A DNA stretch of 39,572 nt from Paracoccus sp. (in: a-proteobacteria) (GCF_030604785.1 NZ_JAUVVF010000033.1:1-39572), one strand, 5' to 3'; numbered from the stretch's first letter, positions 7,921 through 16,161 are shown. Notes: generated by a model from the sequence alone, not told the origin. Numbers and translations are program-made.

Positions 7921-9071
7921 GCGGCATCCGGCGGAGGCAGGAAGGCCAGCCCGACAAAGGTCTGGTTCACATGCATGCCGCTATGCTGTTCGCCATAGGT
8001 GTTGAACCCGGCCACGCGGTGACGCGCGTAAAGCTGTGACATCGGCCCGTCCTGGCCGTCGCGTTCCAGCGCCAGACGGCGCAGGATGCAGTCGAAGGCC
8101 AGCACCATCAGCGCGGGACGGGGCAGGGCGTCCAGCGCCTCGGCCATGCCGCGCGTCGGGTCCTCGGCATGGCCGAGGGTCAGGACCATGCCCGGCTCGA
8201 TCGCGGCCATCAGCGACAGGCCGCCATCCTCGGTCGTGGCGCTGATCGCGCGCACATGATGCTGCCCGCCCATCCGCAGCAGCAACGGGTGGCGGGCGAA
8301 ATCGGCGGGGCCGAGCGCGTCTTCCGCGATGCCGGTCAGGCGGGCATATTCGCGGGCGGCGGGCTCGGCGTTCAGTTCCAGGATGCGGCGCCGGTCGGGC
8401 CGGGCGGCGGTGACGACGACGCGCGTCTCGGTCGGGCGGAAATGGGCCAGCGTGATCTGGTGCAGCGCCAGATCGGTCTCGACCAGCAGGAAAATCGCGG
8501 CGTCGCGATGAACGCGGCCGCCCGACAGAAGCCATGTGCTGCCGAAATCCAGCCCGTCCCCCGCCGAGCCGCCGATCACCGGCACATGCGGCAGCGCCGC
8601 ATCCAGCGCCGAGACCAGAACGTCCTCTTGCCCGGCCAGCCCGTCGGCCAGCAGCAGGCCAAAGACCGAACGCGCCGGATCGGCGTCGAAATCGCGCTGC
8701 ATCCGCCGCAGCCCGGCCATCCATTCCGCGACCGGCAGCGCGGACAGCCGGTCCAGCACGATCGCCTCGGCGCGGAAATGGCGGGCCGGAAAGCCCAGGG
8801 CGACCACCTTGTCCGAGGCATAGCCCCCGGGCCCGATCTCTCCGGCCGAAGAGCAGCCGGCCAGCACGCAGTTCGGTGGCAGATGCGGCGCCAGCTCGTC
8901 GGCCAGCGCGGCCAGCCCATCGCCCTTGGGGCCGAAGACCAGGACCAGGGCGGGATGGACGGCGCGCAGGCCGGCCAGCAGGGTCGGGACCGTATCGGTC
9001 CCGCCGCGGTCGGCCTGCACGACCACCGGCCCGGCGGCGCCCTCCTTCACCTCCGGGCCGGTATGGGTCAT
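7917..9071 (-). CDS. FIST-domain sensory protein (NosP-like)
   Basis: The 384-residue protein has FIST_N (about 25-215, with PNCVLAGCSSAGEIGPGGYASDKVVALGF and PVIGGSAGDGLDFGSTW) and FIST_C (about 225-375, ending RVAGFNTYGEQHSGMHVNQTFVGLAFLPP). FIST proteins are cytoplasmic small-ligand sensors. NosP of Pseudomonas aeruginosa, a FIST protein, binds haem and NO and acts on the kinase NahK encoded next to it. Here the gene overlaps the response-regulator stop and the kinase start by four bases each (ATGA), making a sensor-kinase-regulator unit. A haem ligand cannot be assigned from sequence; another ligand such as an amino acid or a C1 metabolite is equally possible. Confidence 0.88.
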   Translation of the reverse strand: MTHTGPEVKEGAAGPVVVQADRGGTDTVPTLLAGLRAVHPALVLVFGPKGDGLAALADELAPHLPPNCVLAGCSSAGEIGPGGYASDKVVALGFPARHFRAEAIVLDRLSALPVAEWMAGLRRMQRDFDADPARSVFGLLLADGLAGQEDVLVSALDAALPHVPVIGGSAGDGLDFGSTWLLSGGRVHRDAAIFLLVETDLALHQITLAHFRPTETRVVVTAARPDRRRILELNAEPAAREYARLTGIAEDALGPADFARHPLLLRMGGQHHVRAISATTEDGGLSLMAAIEPGMVLTLGHAEDPTRGMAEALDALPRPALMVLAFDCILRRLALERDGQDGPMSQLYARHRVAGFNTYGEQHSGMHVNQTFVGLAFLPPPDAA

Positions 9072-9775
9072 CCGGTCTCGAACAACCGGATCGAATTGGC
9101 CAGCAGCACGGCCTGCGTGCGGCGGCGCGCCTTGATCTTGGACATGATGGCCGAGATATGCGTCTTGACGGTCGCCTCGGCGATAGCCAGTTCGTGGCTG
9201 ATTTCCTTGTTCGCGCGGCCCTTGCAGATCAGGCGCAGGATCTTGAGCTGCTGCGGCGTCAGCGAGGCGAAGCGGCGCACCAATTCGCTGCGGCTTTCCT
9301 CCTCGGGGTCGTCGGCCTCGCGGTCATATCCTTCGGGGGTGACGTATTCGCCCGCCCACATGCGGCGCAGACTGTCCACCAGCGCCTCGCGCGAGAGGGA
9401 CTTGCTGATATAGCCCTGCGCGCCGGCGGCCATCACCGCCGCGATCATCGCTCGTTCCAGATCGGCCGAGATCAGCGTGATCGGCACGTCCGGCAGCCGC
9501 CGCCGCAGGGTCACGATGCCTTCGCTTCCGCGCGCATCGGGCAGGTTCAGGTCCAGGATGACCGCGTCGGGCGCGCCTTCGGTGCGGATCTGTTCCAGCG
9601 CCGCGGCCAGGCTGCGGGCGGTGCGGACCTGTTTCAGGCCAAAGCTGATGCGCAGCGTCAGGGCCAGCGCATCGCACATCAGGGGGTGGTCATCGACGAT
9701 CAGGATGTCGCGGACCTGACTGGCATCGGGCCGCTGCGATGGCAACGGCGGCGCGTGACCGGCTGTTGCATTCAT
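9068..9775 (-). CDS. LuxR/NarL-type response regulator (FlhR/ErbR-like)
   Basis: The 235-residue regulator has a receiver domain (about 22-140: acidic pair VDDH, phospho-acceptor Asp75 in AVILDLNLPD, switch Ser in ITLISADLE, Lys in GYISKSLSRE). A LuxR-type HTH follows (about 168-228: LTPQQLKILRLICKGRANKE then EATVKTHISAIMSKI). A strong Shine-Dalgarno GGGAGGAACGCC precedes the ATG. It is the first gene after pqqE on the same strand (158 bases apart) and heads the regulator-FIST-kinase unit. By analogy with ErbR/AgmR in Pseudomonas and FlhR in Paracoccus denitrificans, it probably activates pqq and PQQ- or C1-dependent alcohol oxidation genes. Its targets are inferred. Confidence 0.9.
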   Translation of the reverse strand: MNATAGHAPPLPSQRPDASQVRDILIVDDHPLMCDALALTLRISFGLKQVRTARSLAAALEQIRTEGAPDAVILDLNLPDARGSEGIVTLRRRLPDVPITLISADLERAMIAAVMAAGAQGYISKSLSREALVDSLRRMWAGEYVTPEGYDREADDPEEESRSELVRRFASLTPQQLKILRLICKGRANKEISHELAIAEATVKTHISAIMSKIKARRRTQAVLLANSIRLFETG

Positions 9776-9933
9776 GGCGTTCCTCCCAGAGGTGAGATCG
9801 GACGTTCAAGGCCGGTTTCCCGGCCCCGGCGCCAAGCCCCCCCGAGCCGCGCCGCGCCCACGATCTTAGGGCGCAACCCGCACAAAGCAAGCCGGAATCT
9901 CGGACGAAAGTCGTATTGCGCGATGCGCAGATC

Positions 9934-11070
9934 CTAGTCGGAGCGCGACATGCGGCGATAGACCAGGCTGTCGGTCGTGGCTGCGGCGCTGGCCTCGGCG
10001 GCCTCGACGACGCCGGCGTGAAGCGGCGAAAGCGAGCAGACCGGATCGGTCGCCCGCGCATCGCCCGCCAGTGCCATGGCCTGACAGCGGCAGCCGCCGA
10101 AATCGACATTCTTGCGCTCGCAGCTCTGGCAGGGTTCGGGCATCCAGGCGGTGCCGCGAAAGGCGTTGAAGCTGTCCGACAGGTGCCAGATGTCCGACAG
10201 GCTACGATCTTGCACGTTCTCGAACCGCATCCACGGAATCGACTGCGCGGCGTGGCAGGGCAGGACCGTGCCGTCGGGTCCGACATTCAGCCCGGTCGAG
10301 CCCCAGCCCCCCATGCAGGCCTTGGGATAGACCGCGTGATGGTCGGCGGGGACATAGTCGATCACCATGCGCCCGCGCAGCCGCAGCCGCCCCTCGTTCA
10401 CGATCTTGCGGGCAAAGGCGGCCTGTTCGCGCGTGGGCATCAGCGCGTCGCGGTTCAGGTCGGCCCAGCCATGGAACTGGACGGTCGCCACCTCGATCCG
10501 GCGCGCGCCCAGGCGTTCGGCCAGGTCCAGCATCTCGGGCAGACGTTCCATGTTCTGGCGATGGACCACGGCGTTGATCGTCAGCGGAAAGCCGATCCGC
10601 GTCACCCATTCGGCAAAGGCCATCTTCTTGTCCCAGGACCCCGGATGGCCGCTGATCCGGTCGGCCATGTCGGGCCGGATGCCCTGCAACGACAGCTGCA
10701 CGTGATCGACGCCCGCATCGTCCAGTTCCCGCAGCCGGGCCTCGGTGATCCCGATCCCTGAGGTGATGAGGTTGACGTAAAGCCCCGCATCCCGCGCATT
10801 GGCGACGATCTGCGCCAGATCGCGCCGCGCGCCGGGCTCGCCGCCCGAGATATGGACCTGCAGCACGCCCAGATCGGCGGCCTGCCGGAAGACGCGACCC
10901 CAATCCTCGGCCGAGATCTCGGCGCCCGCACGGACCAGTTCCACCGGGTTCGAGCAATAGGGACAGGCCAGCGGGCAGCGATGCGTGATCTCGGCCAGCA
11001 TGGCCATGGGCAGGCCGGGCGTGACGGGATTGCCGTCGATGTCAGCGGGCTGGGCGGGCCGGTCCTTCAT
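9934..11070 (-). CDS. pqqE: PQQ biosynthesis radical SAM enzyme PqqE
   Basis: PqqE forms the carbon-carbon bond between the Glu and Tyr side chains of PqqA, the first step in making pyrroloquinoline quinone. The 378 residues carry the radical SAM cluster motif with Cys32, Cys36 and Cys39 (RCPLACPYCSNP), a glycine-rich SAM segment HISGGEPGARRDL, and a C-terminal SPASM region with clustered cysteines (CHAAQSIPWM; PCQSCERKNVDFGGCRCQAMAL). The start overlaps the pqqD stop by four bases. The product needs PqqD as the peptide chaperone, supplied by the gene before it. Confidence 0.97.
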   Translation of the reverse strand: MKDRPAQPADIDGNPVTPGLPMAMLAEITHRCPLACPYCSNPVELVRAGAEISAEDWGRVFRQAADLGVLQVHISGGEPGARRDLAQIVANARDAGLYVNLITSGIGITEARLRELDDAGVDHVQLSLQGIRPDMADRISGHPGSWDKKMAFAEWVTRIGFPLTINAVVHRQNMERLPEMLDLAERLGARRIEVATVQFHGWADLNRDALMPTREQAAFARKIVNEGRLRLRGRMVIDYVPADHHAVYPKACMGGWGSTGLNVGPDGTVLPCHAAQSIPWMRFENVQDRSLSDIWHLSDSFNAFRGTAWMPEPCQSCERKNVDFGGCRCQAMALAGDARATDPVCSLSPLHAGVVEAAEASAAATTDSLVYRRMSRSD

Positions 11071-11360
11071 GGGGCGCCTTTCACAAAGACCATCCGGCGC
11101 TCGATCAGGCCGGTCAGGAAGTCGCGCATATCCGCGCTGATCTGCGCCTCGGGCGCATCATAGCGCGCGGCCAACGCGGCGGCGATCGAGGCCATGCTGC
11201 GGATGCCGTCCAGTTCGGACAGGATGGCCTCGCCCACCGCATCCAGCCGCATGGCGCGTTCGGGCGCTTGCAGAACGGTGATGTCGCGCACGCGGTCGCG
11301 TTGCAGCCTCACGCCGCGCGGCAGATAGGGGATGTCGGCGGGCGCGATCAGCGGCGTCAT
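11067..11360 (-). CDS. pqqD: PQQ peptide chaperone PqqD
   Basis: PqqD is a RiPP recognition element that binds the PqqA precursor and presents it to PqqE. The 97-residue product starts MTPLIAPADIPYLPRGVRLQ and contains LQAPERAMRLDAVGEAILSELDG, the conserved core of the family, then a helical end (ISADMRDFLTGLIERRMV). The frame is open upstream, but the start at 11360 overlaps the pqqC stop as ATGA, as at the other junctions of this operon, and gives the usual length. Confidence 0.95.
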   Translation of the reverse strand: MTPLIAPADIPYLPRGVRLQRDRVRDITVLQAPERAMRLDAVGEAILSELDGIRSMASIAAALAARYDAPEAQISADMRDFLTGLIERRMVFVKGAP

Positions 11361-12109
11361 GGCAGCATGCCCTGGCCGGGCCGCCATGCGCCGGGCGGGA
11401 TGTTGCCCTCGACATAGCCGTGCCACAGCCCGTCAAGCTGCGCCCACAGCACATCGGTCTTGAAGGTCAGCGCCGCCGCCGCAGCATCCTGTTTCTCGCG
11501 CGTGTCGGCATGGGTCAGGACATAATCCAGACCGAACTTCACGTCCTCGGGCGCCTCGGTCAGGCGGCGCTGGAAATAGGAAAGGCTCGTCTCGTCGGCG
11601 AAATCGTAATGCTTCAGCAGACCCTCGATTCGCTGCGCGTGGATCTTGGGCGCAAAAAGCTCGGTCAGGCTGGCCGCCACGGCATCCAGCAGCGGCATGT
11701 CGCGGACAAAGCGGACATAGGCGTCCACCGCGAACCGTGTCGCAGGCATGATCCCTGTGCCCGAGGCGACGTAATCAGGGTCCAGCCCCACGGCGCGGGC
11801 CAGGGCAAGCCAGCGGCGGATGCCGCCGCCTTCGGTCGGGCCGCCATCGTGATCCTCGATCCGCTTGCGCCAGGCGCGGCGCAGGTCCGGGTCATCGACC
11901 CGGCTCATGAAGGCGGCGTCCTTCATCGGGATGCGCGACTGATACATCCAGCGATTGATGACCCAGGCGCGCACCTCGTCCGGGGTGCATTCGCCGCCAT
12001 GCAGACGCCGGTGGAACGGGTGCAGGTCGTGATAGCGCTCGGCCCCGATGGCGCGCAGCCGGGCCTCGAAATCCTCGCGCGATTGCGGCTGGTCGGGGAT
12101 GTCCTTCAT
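11357..12109 (-). CDS. pqqC: Pyrroloquinoline-quinone synthase PqqC
   Basis: PqqC is the cofactor-free oxidase that carries out the final ring closure and eight-electron oxidation to PQQ. The 250-residue all-helical product starts MKDIPDQPQSREDFEARLRA and holds family stretches HPFHRRLHGGECTPDEVRAW, NRWMYQSRIPMKDAAFMSR and DGGPTEGGGIRRWLALARAVG. The start at 12109 is chosen because it overlaps the pqqB stop (ATGA); an upstream Met in frame would extend it by 12 residues into pqqB. Its length matches known PqqC proteins. Confidence 0.97.
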   Translation of the reverse strand: MKDIPDQPQSREDFEARLRAIGAERYHDLHPFHRRLHGGECTPDEVRAWVINRWMYQSRIPMKDAAFMSRVDDPDLRRAWRKRIEDHDGGPTEGGGIRRWLALARAVGLDPDYVASGTGIMPATRFAVDAYVRFVRDMPLLDAVAASLTELFAPKIHAQRIEGLLKHYDFADETSLSYFQRRLTEAPEDVKFGLDYVLTHADTREKQDAAAAALTFKTDVLWAQLDGLWHGYVEGNIPPGAWRPGQGMLP

Positions 12110-12987
12110 GGCGTGATCTCCATTCCGTCGCGGGCGATCTGCCACCCCGCCGCGCGGGCTTCCGCGCTTTCGGGGCTGGCCGGGTCGTTCAGCGGGTTCG
12201 AATTGTTCATATGGACGAAAATGCGCTGTCCCAGCCGCACCCCCTCCAACGCGGTGATCGTGTCGCGCGCCGCCATGTGGCCCATCCGCAGGCCGGTCTT
12301 CTGGCCCAGCCCCGCGCGGATCATCTCGTCATCCTGCCAGAGCGTGCCGTCGAAAAGCAGCGCATCCGCGCCCTCGATCCGGTCGCGCAGCCAGTCGGGC
12401 AGCGCGGCGCAGCCCGGAATATAGAACGCCCGGCGGCTATTGGCGCGCAGCTCGACCCCCACGGTCGTCTCTCCGATCAGGCCGGTCTCGACGGTCTCGC
12501 CTTCCTGATACAGCGGCACCTTGCCCGGCACGGCGAAAAGCGTCGCCTGCAGGCCGGGCGCCAGTTCGACGCTGGCATCAAGCGCGATGTCGCGGCGGAT
12601 CACCAGATCGGGGCGCAGGGCGGCCATCATCGGATTCGCTGCCAGCGCGGCATGAATGGCGGGGGTTGCGTAGAGATCGTAGCCCTGCGCCTCGCGCAGG
12701 GTCAGCAGCCCGGCCACGTGGTCGATATCGCCATTGGTCAGCAGGACCGAACGCAGCGGCACCTCGCGCGGGCCGGTCGGATGCAGGGCGGGCGTCGCGG
12801 CCATCTGCATGCGGATATCGGGCGAGGCGTTCAGCACGGCCCAGGACGTTCCGTCGGCGCTGACCGCGACCGAGCTTTGCGTCAGCGACGGGATGCGTCC
12901 CGACCGGGCCGCGTTGCAATTGCCGCAGCCGCAATTCCATTGCGGCAGGCCGCCGCCTGCGGCCGCTCCCAAGATGATGATCTGCAT
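12106..12987 (-). CDS. pqqB: PQQ biosynthesis protein PqqB
   Basis: PqqB is a metallo-beta-lactamase-fold protein, reported as a hydroxylase acting on the crosslinked Glu-Tyr intermediate. The 293 residues start MQIIILGAAAGGGLPQWNCG and include the cysteine cluster WNCGCGNCNAAR (structural zinc), TQSSVAVSADG, and NGDIDHVAGLLTLREAQGYDLYATPAIHAAL with the metal-binding Asp/His. The C-terminal part (FVHMNNSNPLNDPASPE) is also conserved. It is separated from pqqA by 90 bases that contain a hairpin; the later genes of the operon overlap. Confidence 0.97.
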   Translation of the reverse strand: MQIIILGAAAGGGLPQWNCGCGNCNAARSGRIPSLTQSSVAVSADGTSWAVLNASPDIRMQMAATPALHPTGPREVPLRSVLLTNGDIDHVAGLLTLREAQGYDLYATPAIHAALAANPMMAALRPDLVIRRDIALDASVELAPGLQATLFAVPGKVPLYQEGETVETGLIGETTVGVELRANSRRAFYIPGCAALPDWLRDRIEGADALLFDGTLWQDDEMIRAGLGQKTGLRMGHMAARDTITALEGVRLGQRIFVHMNNSNPLNDPASPESAEARAAGWQIARDGMEITP

Positions 12988-13020
12988 GGACCTGCCTTGC
13001 CCCTGCGGGCGATCCCAAGG

Positions 13021-13051
13021 GAAAGACCCCGCCCGAGCCTGTCGGACGGGG
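13021..13051 (-). terminator. Attenuating hairpin between pqqA and pqqB
   Basis: Bases 13042-13051 pair with 13027-13036 (10 bp with one G-U wobble on the minus strand) around a five-base loop, followed by TCTTTC. It lies just after the pqqA stop. In other pqq operons a comparable hairpin lets most transcripts end after pqqA, so the precursor peptide is made in excess over the enzymes. Partial read-through is inferred from the weak T-tract. Confidence 0.6.
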
Positions 13052-13077
13052 CCGTTTCAGATGCCGGTGAAGAGGGT

Positions 13078-13170
13078 TCAGAACAGAACCGGTTCGTCCT
13101 CGGCCGGTGCGTACATGTTGATTTCCATGCCGCACGCGATTTCCGTCAGAATGGGCTTCGTCCAGGCCAT
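13078..13170 (-). CDS. pqqA: PQQ precursor peptide PqqA
   Basis: This 30-residue peptide, starting MAWTKPILTEIACGMEINMY and ending APAEDEPVLF, is the ribosomal substrate from which PQQ is built. The Glu and Tyr that become the cofactor are at the conserved spacing E16-x3-Y20. The AGGAGGATCAAC Shine-Dalgarno before the ATG is the best in the operon, fitting the need for many copies. It heads pqqABCDE on the minus strand. The frame is open upstream, but only this start gives the canonical MxWxxP opening. Confidence 0.97.
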   Translation of the reverse strand: MAWTKPILTEIACGMEINMYAPAEDEPVLF

Positions 13171-13217
13171 GTTGATCCTCCTGTCATAGCCGTCGCGCCA
13201 GGTGGCGACCGTGCCTG

Positions 13218-13245
13218 AGTGTAGGGCGCGACGATGCCGAATCAA
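13218..13245 (-). promoter_or_regulatory. Candidate pqqA promoter
   Basis: On the minus strand TTGATT (13245-13240) and TACACT (13223-13218) are 16 bases apart and lie about 50-75 bases before the pqqA start. The match to a sigma-70 promoter is fair, not strong. Activator sites for the response regulator cannot be recognised. Confidence 0.35.
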
Positions 13246-13453
13246 CAGGACAAAGGTCTGATTGTTCCGCTTTCGCCATGCGCGATCCCGTGGGGATGCC
13301 GTGCATATGTCCGTGTGAATGCGTCGCAGAGGGGCCACGGCGCGCTTGCCCGGGCGCCTGACCGGGTAGAGGATGAAGCAAGCGAATCACCGCCCCTGCG
13401 GCGCGGCCCCCGTGCAGCCGCCCGTTCCGGAAGGGGCCGAACCGGGTGTTATT

Positions 13454-13465
13454 GAAAGCGCTTTC
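13454..13465. promoter_or_regulatory. LacI-family operator palindrome upstream of aglE
   Basis: GAAAGCGCTTTC is a perfect 12-base palindrome with the central CG typical of LacI/GalR-family operators. It lies about 240 bases upstream of aglE. In rhizobia and related bacteria the agl operon is controlled by the LacI-type regulator AglR, so this is a plausible AglR site, but no lacI-type gene lies in this window. Confidence 0.5.
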
Positions 13466-13706
13466 GGGCGAGTTTACCCGACGCGCCTGCGGCGGATCGC
13501 GCGATTGCCGCAGGTCAGGAAACTTGCCAAAGCGTTGAAGACAATGAAAGATGGCCGGGATGTCTGTGCCGTGACGCGCCGGCTTGCTCCGGGGCCAGCA
13601 TGCACTGAAATCCAATGCCACTGAGAAGCGTTTGACAGACGCATTCCGAATTGACATTTGCTAGCGTTAACGGGCCTCGCGGCCGCGTTCATCTTGGGAG
13701 GATGAC

Positions 13707-15062
13707 TTGACGAACAAACTCTTCACCACCGCCGCCGTCATCGCGCTGCTGGCCGGGGCCGCCCAGGCCCAGCTGGTGATCGAACCGGGCAGCGATGACC
13801 GCATCAACTGGCAGAGCCTCGAGGATTTCGCCGCGGCGCATGGCGACCTGTCGGGCCAGAGCTTCAACATCATGGGGCCGTGGCTGGGCGGCGACCAGGA
13901 GCTGTTCCAGTCGGTGATCGCCTATTTCAACGACGCGACCGGGGCTCAGGCGAACTATTCGGGATCGGACAGCTTCGAGCAGCAGATCGTGATCGATGCC
14001 GAGGCCGGATCGCCCCCTGATGTCGCGGTCTTCCCGCAGCCGGGCCTTGCGGCCGATCTGGCCGAGCGCGGCCATCTGCGCCCGCTTGGCGAAAAGACCG
14101 CCGCATGGCTGCGCGAGAACTACGCCGCCGGCGAAAGCTGGGAGGCGCTTGGCACCTATGCCGGGCAGGACGGCGAGAACGCGCTTTTCGCCTTTCCCTA
14201 CAAGGCCGACGTGAAGTCGCTGGTCTGGTTCGTCCCCGAGAATTTCGAGGATGCGGGCTATGAGATCCCCACCACCTATGAGGAACTGCGCGCCCTGACC
14301 GAGCAGATGGCCGAGGATGGCGAGACGCCCTGGTGCATCGGCCTGGGTTCGGGCGGCGCGACCGGCTGGCCGGCGACCGACTGGGTCGAGGACCTGATGC
14401 TGCGCACCGCCTCGCCCGAGGATTACGACCGCTGGACCACCAACGAGATGCCGTTCAACGACTCCATCGTCGTGAACGCGATCGAGGAATTCGGCTGGTT
14501 CGCCAAGAACCCCGATTTCGTCGCGGGCGGCGTGGGCGCGGTGACGGCGACCGATTTCCGCGAAAGCCCGAACGGCCTCTTTGCCAGCCCTCCGGCCTGC
14601 TACATGCACCGTCAGGCCAGCTTCATCCCGACCTTCTTCCCCGAAGGCACGGTGATCGGCGAGGATGCGGACTTCTTCTATTTCCCGGCGCCCGAAGCGG
14701 GTGATCTGGGCCAGCCGGTGCTGGGCGGCGGCACGATGTTCGCGGTGATGTCGGACAATCCGGCGGCCATGGCCTTCATCGAGTTCCTCAAGACGCCCGC
14801 CGCGCACGAGATCTGGATGGCGCAGCGCGGCTTCCTGACGCCGCATACCGGCGCCAACCCGGATGCCTATGGCGACGACACGCTGCGCCGGATGGGCCAG
14901 ATCCTGCTGGACGCCACGGTGTTCCGCTTTGACGGGTCCGACCTGATGCCGGGCGCGATCGGCGCGGGCGCCTTCTGGACGGGCATGGTCGATTTCGTCG
15001 GCGGCGCCTCGGCGCAGCAGGTGGCCGACCAGATCCAGCAGACCTGGTCCTCGCTGAACTGA
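13707..15062 (+). CDS. aglE: Alpha-glucoside-binding periplasmic protein AglE (TTG start)
   Basis: This is the periplasmic solute-binding component of an ABC importer for alpha-glucosides such as trehalose, sucrose and maltose. The 451 residues begin with a Sec signal peptide, MTNKLFTTAAVIALLAGAAQA, with cleavage expected after AQA. The mature part is a cluster-B type sugar-binding protein (SFNIMGPWLGGDQELFQSVI, PPDVAVFPQPGLAADLAERG, ALFAFPYKADVKSLVWF, GWPATDWVEDLMLR). The start is TTG at 13707 with GGGAGG before it; the nearby ATG runs into a stop after one codon. A strong hairpin follows the stop, likely raising the level of this message over the permease genes. Confidence 0.92.
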   Translation: MTNKLFTTAAVIALLAGAAQAQLVIEPGSDDRINWQSLEDFAAAHGDLSGQSFNIMGPWLGGDQELFQSVIAYFNDATGAQANYSGSDSFEQQIVIDAEAGSPPDVAVFPQPGLAADLAERGHLRPLGEKTAAWLRENYAAGESWEALGTYAGQDGENALFAFPYKADVKSLVWFVPENFEDAGYEIPTTYEELRALTEQMAEDGETPWCIGLGSGGATGWPATDWVEDLMLRTASPEDYDRWTTNEMPFNDSIVVNAIEEFGWFAKNPDFVAGGVGAVTATDFRESPNGLFASPPACYMHRQASFIPTFFPEGTVIGEDADFFYFPAPEAGDLGQPVLGGGTMFAVMSDNPAAMAFIEFLKTPAAHEIWMAQRGFLTPHTGANPDAYGDDTLRRMGQILLDATVFRFDGSDLMPGAIGAGAFWTGMVDFVGGASAQQVADQIQQTWSSLN

Positions 15063-15072
15063 GGACAAATGC

Positions 15073-15102
15073 GCCGCGGCGGGTCGGGGGGCCCGCCGCG
15101 GC
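15073..15102 (+). other. Intercistronic hairpin after aglE
   Basis: GCCGCGGCGGG (15073-15083) pairs perfectly with 15092-15102 (11 bp, all G-C) around an eight-base loop. No T-tract follows. It lies between the binding-protein gene and the first permease gene, where such stems commonly protect the upstream mRNA or reduce read-through so the binding protein is in excess. Confidence 0.65.
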
Positions 15103-15168
15103 GGCAGCGACGTCACGGGGCAAGATCGCGGGCGCCTGATCGCCGGGTCCGACAAGGGGGTAATTGGG

Positions 15169-16161
15169 ATGGAGCTTTTCTGGCTGGCGATCAGCACGAT
15201 CGTCATCGGCGTCTTCGGATGCGTCGCGTGGTTCTGGGGCTCGAACTGGGTGCTGGACCGGATCTATCCGGCGCGCGGCCCGCAGGCCGGGGACAACATC
15301 CGCAAGGCGAACCAGATCCGACCCTGGCTGTTCCTGGGACCGGCGATCCTGTTTCTGACCATGTATCTTGTCTATCCGGTGATCGACAGCTTCTGGCGGT
15401 CGCTGCACAACGCCAATGGCAGCCGCTTCGTGGGCGGGGCCAATTACACCTGGCTGGCGGCCGATGCCAAATTCCGCGAATCCATGGTCAACAACATGCT
15501 GTGGCTGCTGGTCGTCCCGGCGCTGTCCACGCTGTTCGGCCTGTTGGCGGCGCAGCTGACCGACCGGCTGAAATGGGGCAATATCGGCAAATCGCTGATC
15601 TTCATGCCGATGGCGATCAGCTTCGTCGGCGCGGGCGTGATCTGGAAGTTCATCTATGAATACCGCGCCTCGGGCGAGACGCAGATCGGCCTGCTGAACT
15701 GGATCGTCACGCAATTGGGGGGCGAGCCGCAGATCTGGCTGACCATTCCGGGCTGGAACAGCTTCCTTCTGATGATCGTGCTGGTCTGGATCCAGACGGG
15801 CTTCGCCATGGTGATCCTGTCTGCCGCCCTTCGCGGCATCCCCGAAGAGACGATCGAGGCCGCGATCCTCGATGGCGCAAGCCCGCTGCAGGTCTTCTTC
15901 AAGATCAAGGTGCCGCAGATCATGGGCACGATCGCAGTGGTCTGGACGACCATCACCATCGTCGTCCTGAAGGTCTTTGACATCGTGTTCGTGATGACGA
16001 ACGGCCAGTGGGGCACGCAGGTCCTGGCGAACTTCATGTATGACTGGTCCTTCCGGGCCAACGATGCCGGGCGCGGCTCGGCAGTGGCGATCGTGCTGAT
16101 GCTGCTGGTGACGCCGATCATGATCTGGAACATCTACAACGCCCGCAAGGAGGTCCGCTGA
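15169..16161 (+). CDS. aglF: Alpha-glucoside ABC transporter permease AglF
   Basis: AglF is one of the two inner-membrane permease subunits. The 330 residues hold an N-terminal membrane segment (LAISTIVIGVFGCVAWFWG), then the transporter fold with a segment near LFLGPAILFLTMYLVYPVID and several more. The cytoplasmic EAA loop EETIEAAILDGASPLQVFFK contacts the ATPase AglK. The extra N-terminal helix is usual in AglF/GgtC-type permeases. The gene follows aglE by about 100 bases and overlaps aglG as TGATG. Confidence 0.92.
   Translation: MELFWLAISTIVIGVFGCVAWFWGSNWVLDRIYPARGPQAGDNIRKANQIRPWLFLGPAILFLTMYLVYPVIDSFWRSLHNANGSRFVGGANYTWLAADAKFRESMVNNMLWLLVVPALSTLFGLLAAQLTDRLKWGNIGKSLIFMPMAISFVGAGVIWKFIYEYRASGETQIGLLNWIVTQLGGEPQIWLTIPGWNSFLLMIVLVWIQTGFAMVILSAALRGIPEETIEAAILDGASPLQVFFKIKVPQIMGTIAVVWTTITIVVLKVFDIVFVMTNGQWGTQVLANFMYDWSFRANDAGRGSAVAIVLMLLVTPIMIWNIYNARKEVR

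Larger units (their letters stand above)
13171..13706. other. Divergent pqqA / aglE control region
   Basis: These 536 bases lie between divergently transcribed pqqA and aglE. I see a possible pqqA promoter, a LacI-type palindrome at 13454-13465, and two TTGACA hexamers on the plus strand (13632-13637 and 13651-13656), neither with a good -10 at the right distance. Several open frames cross the region but none has a convincing ribosome binding site or recognisable product. The sequence from 13373 to 13624 is GC-rich and unassigned. Confidence 0.6.

Noticed and set aside
8534..9937. 467-codon plus-strand frame across the FIST and regulator genes
   Set aside because: Shadow frame; the minus strand shows FIST, receiver and HTH motifs with coupled starts.
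13373..13624. 83-codon plus-strand frame in the pqqA-aglE gap
   Set aside because: No good ribosome binding site spacing, no recognisable product, and the LacI-type operator lies inside it.
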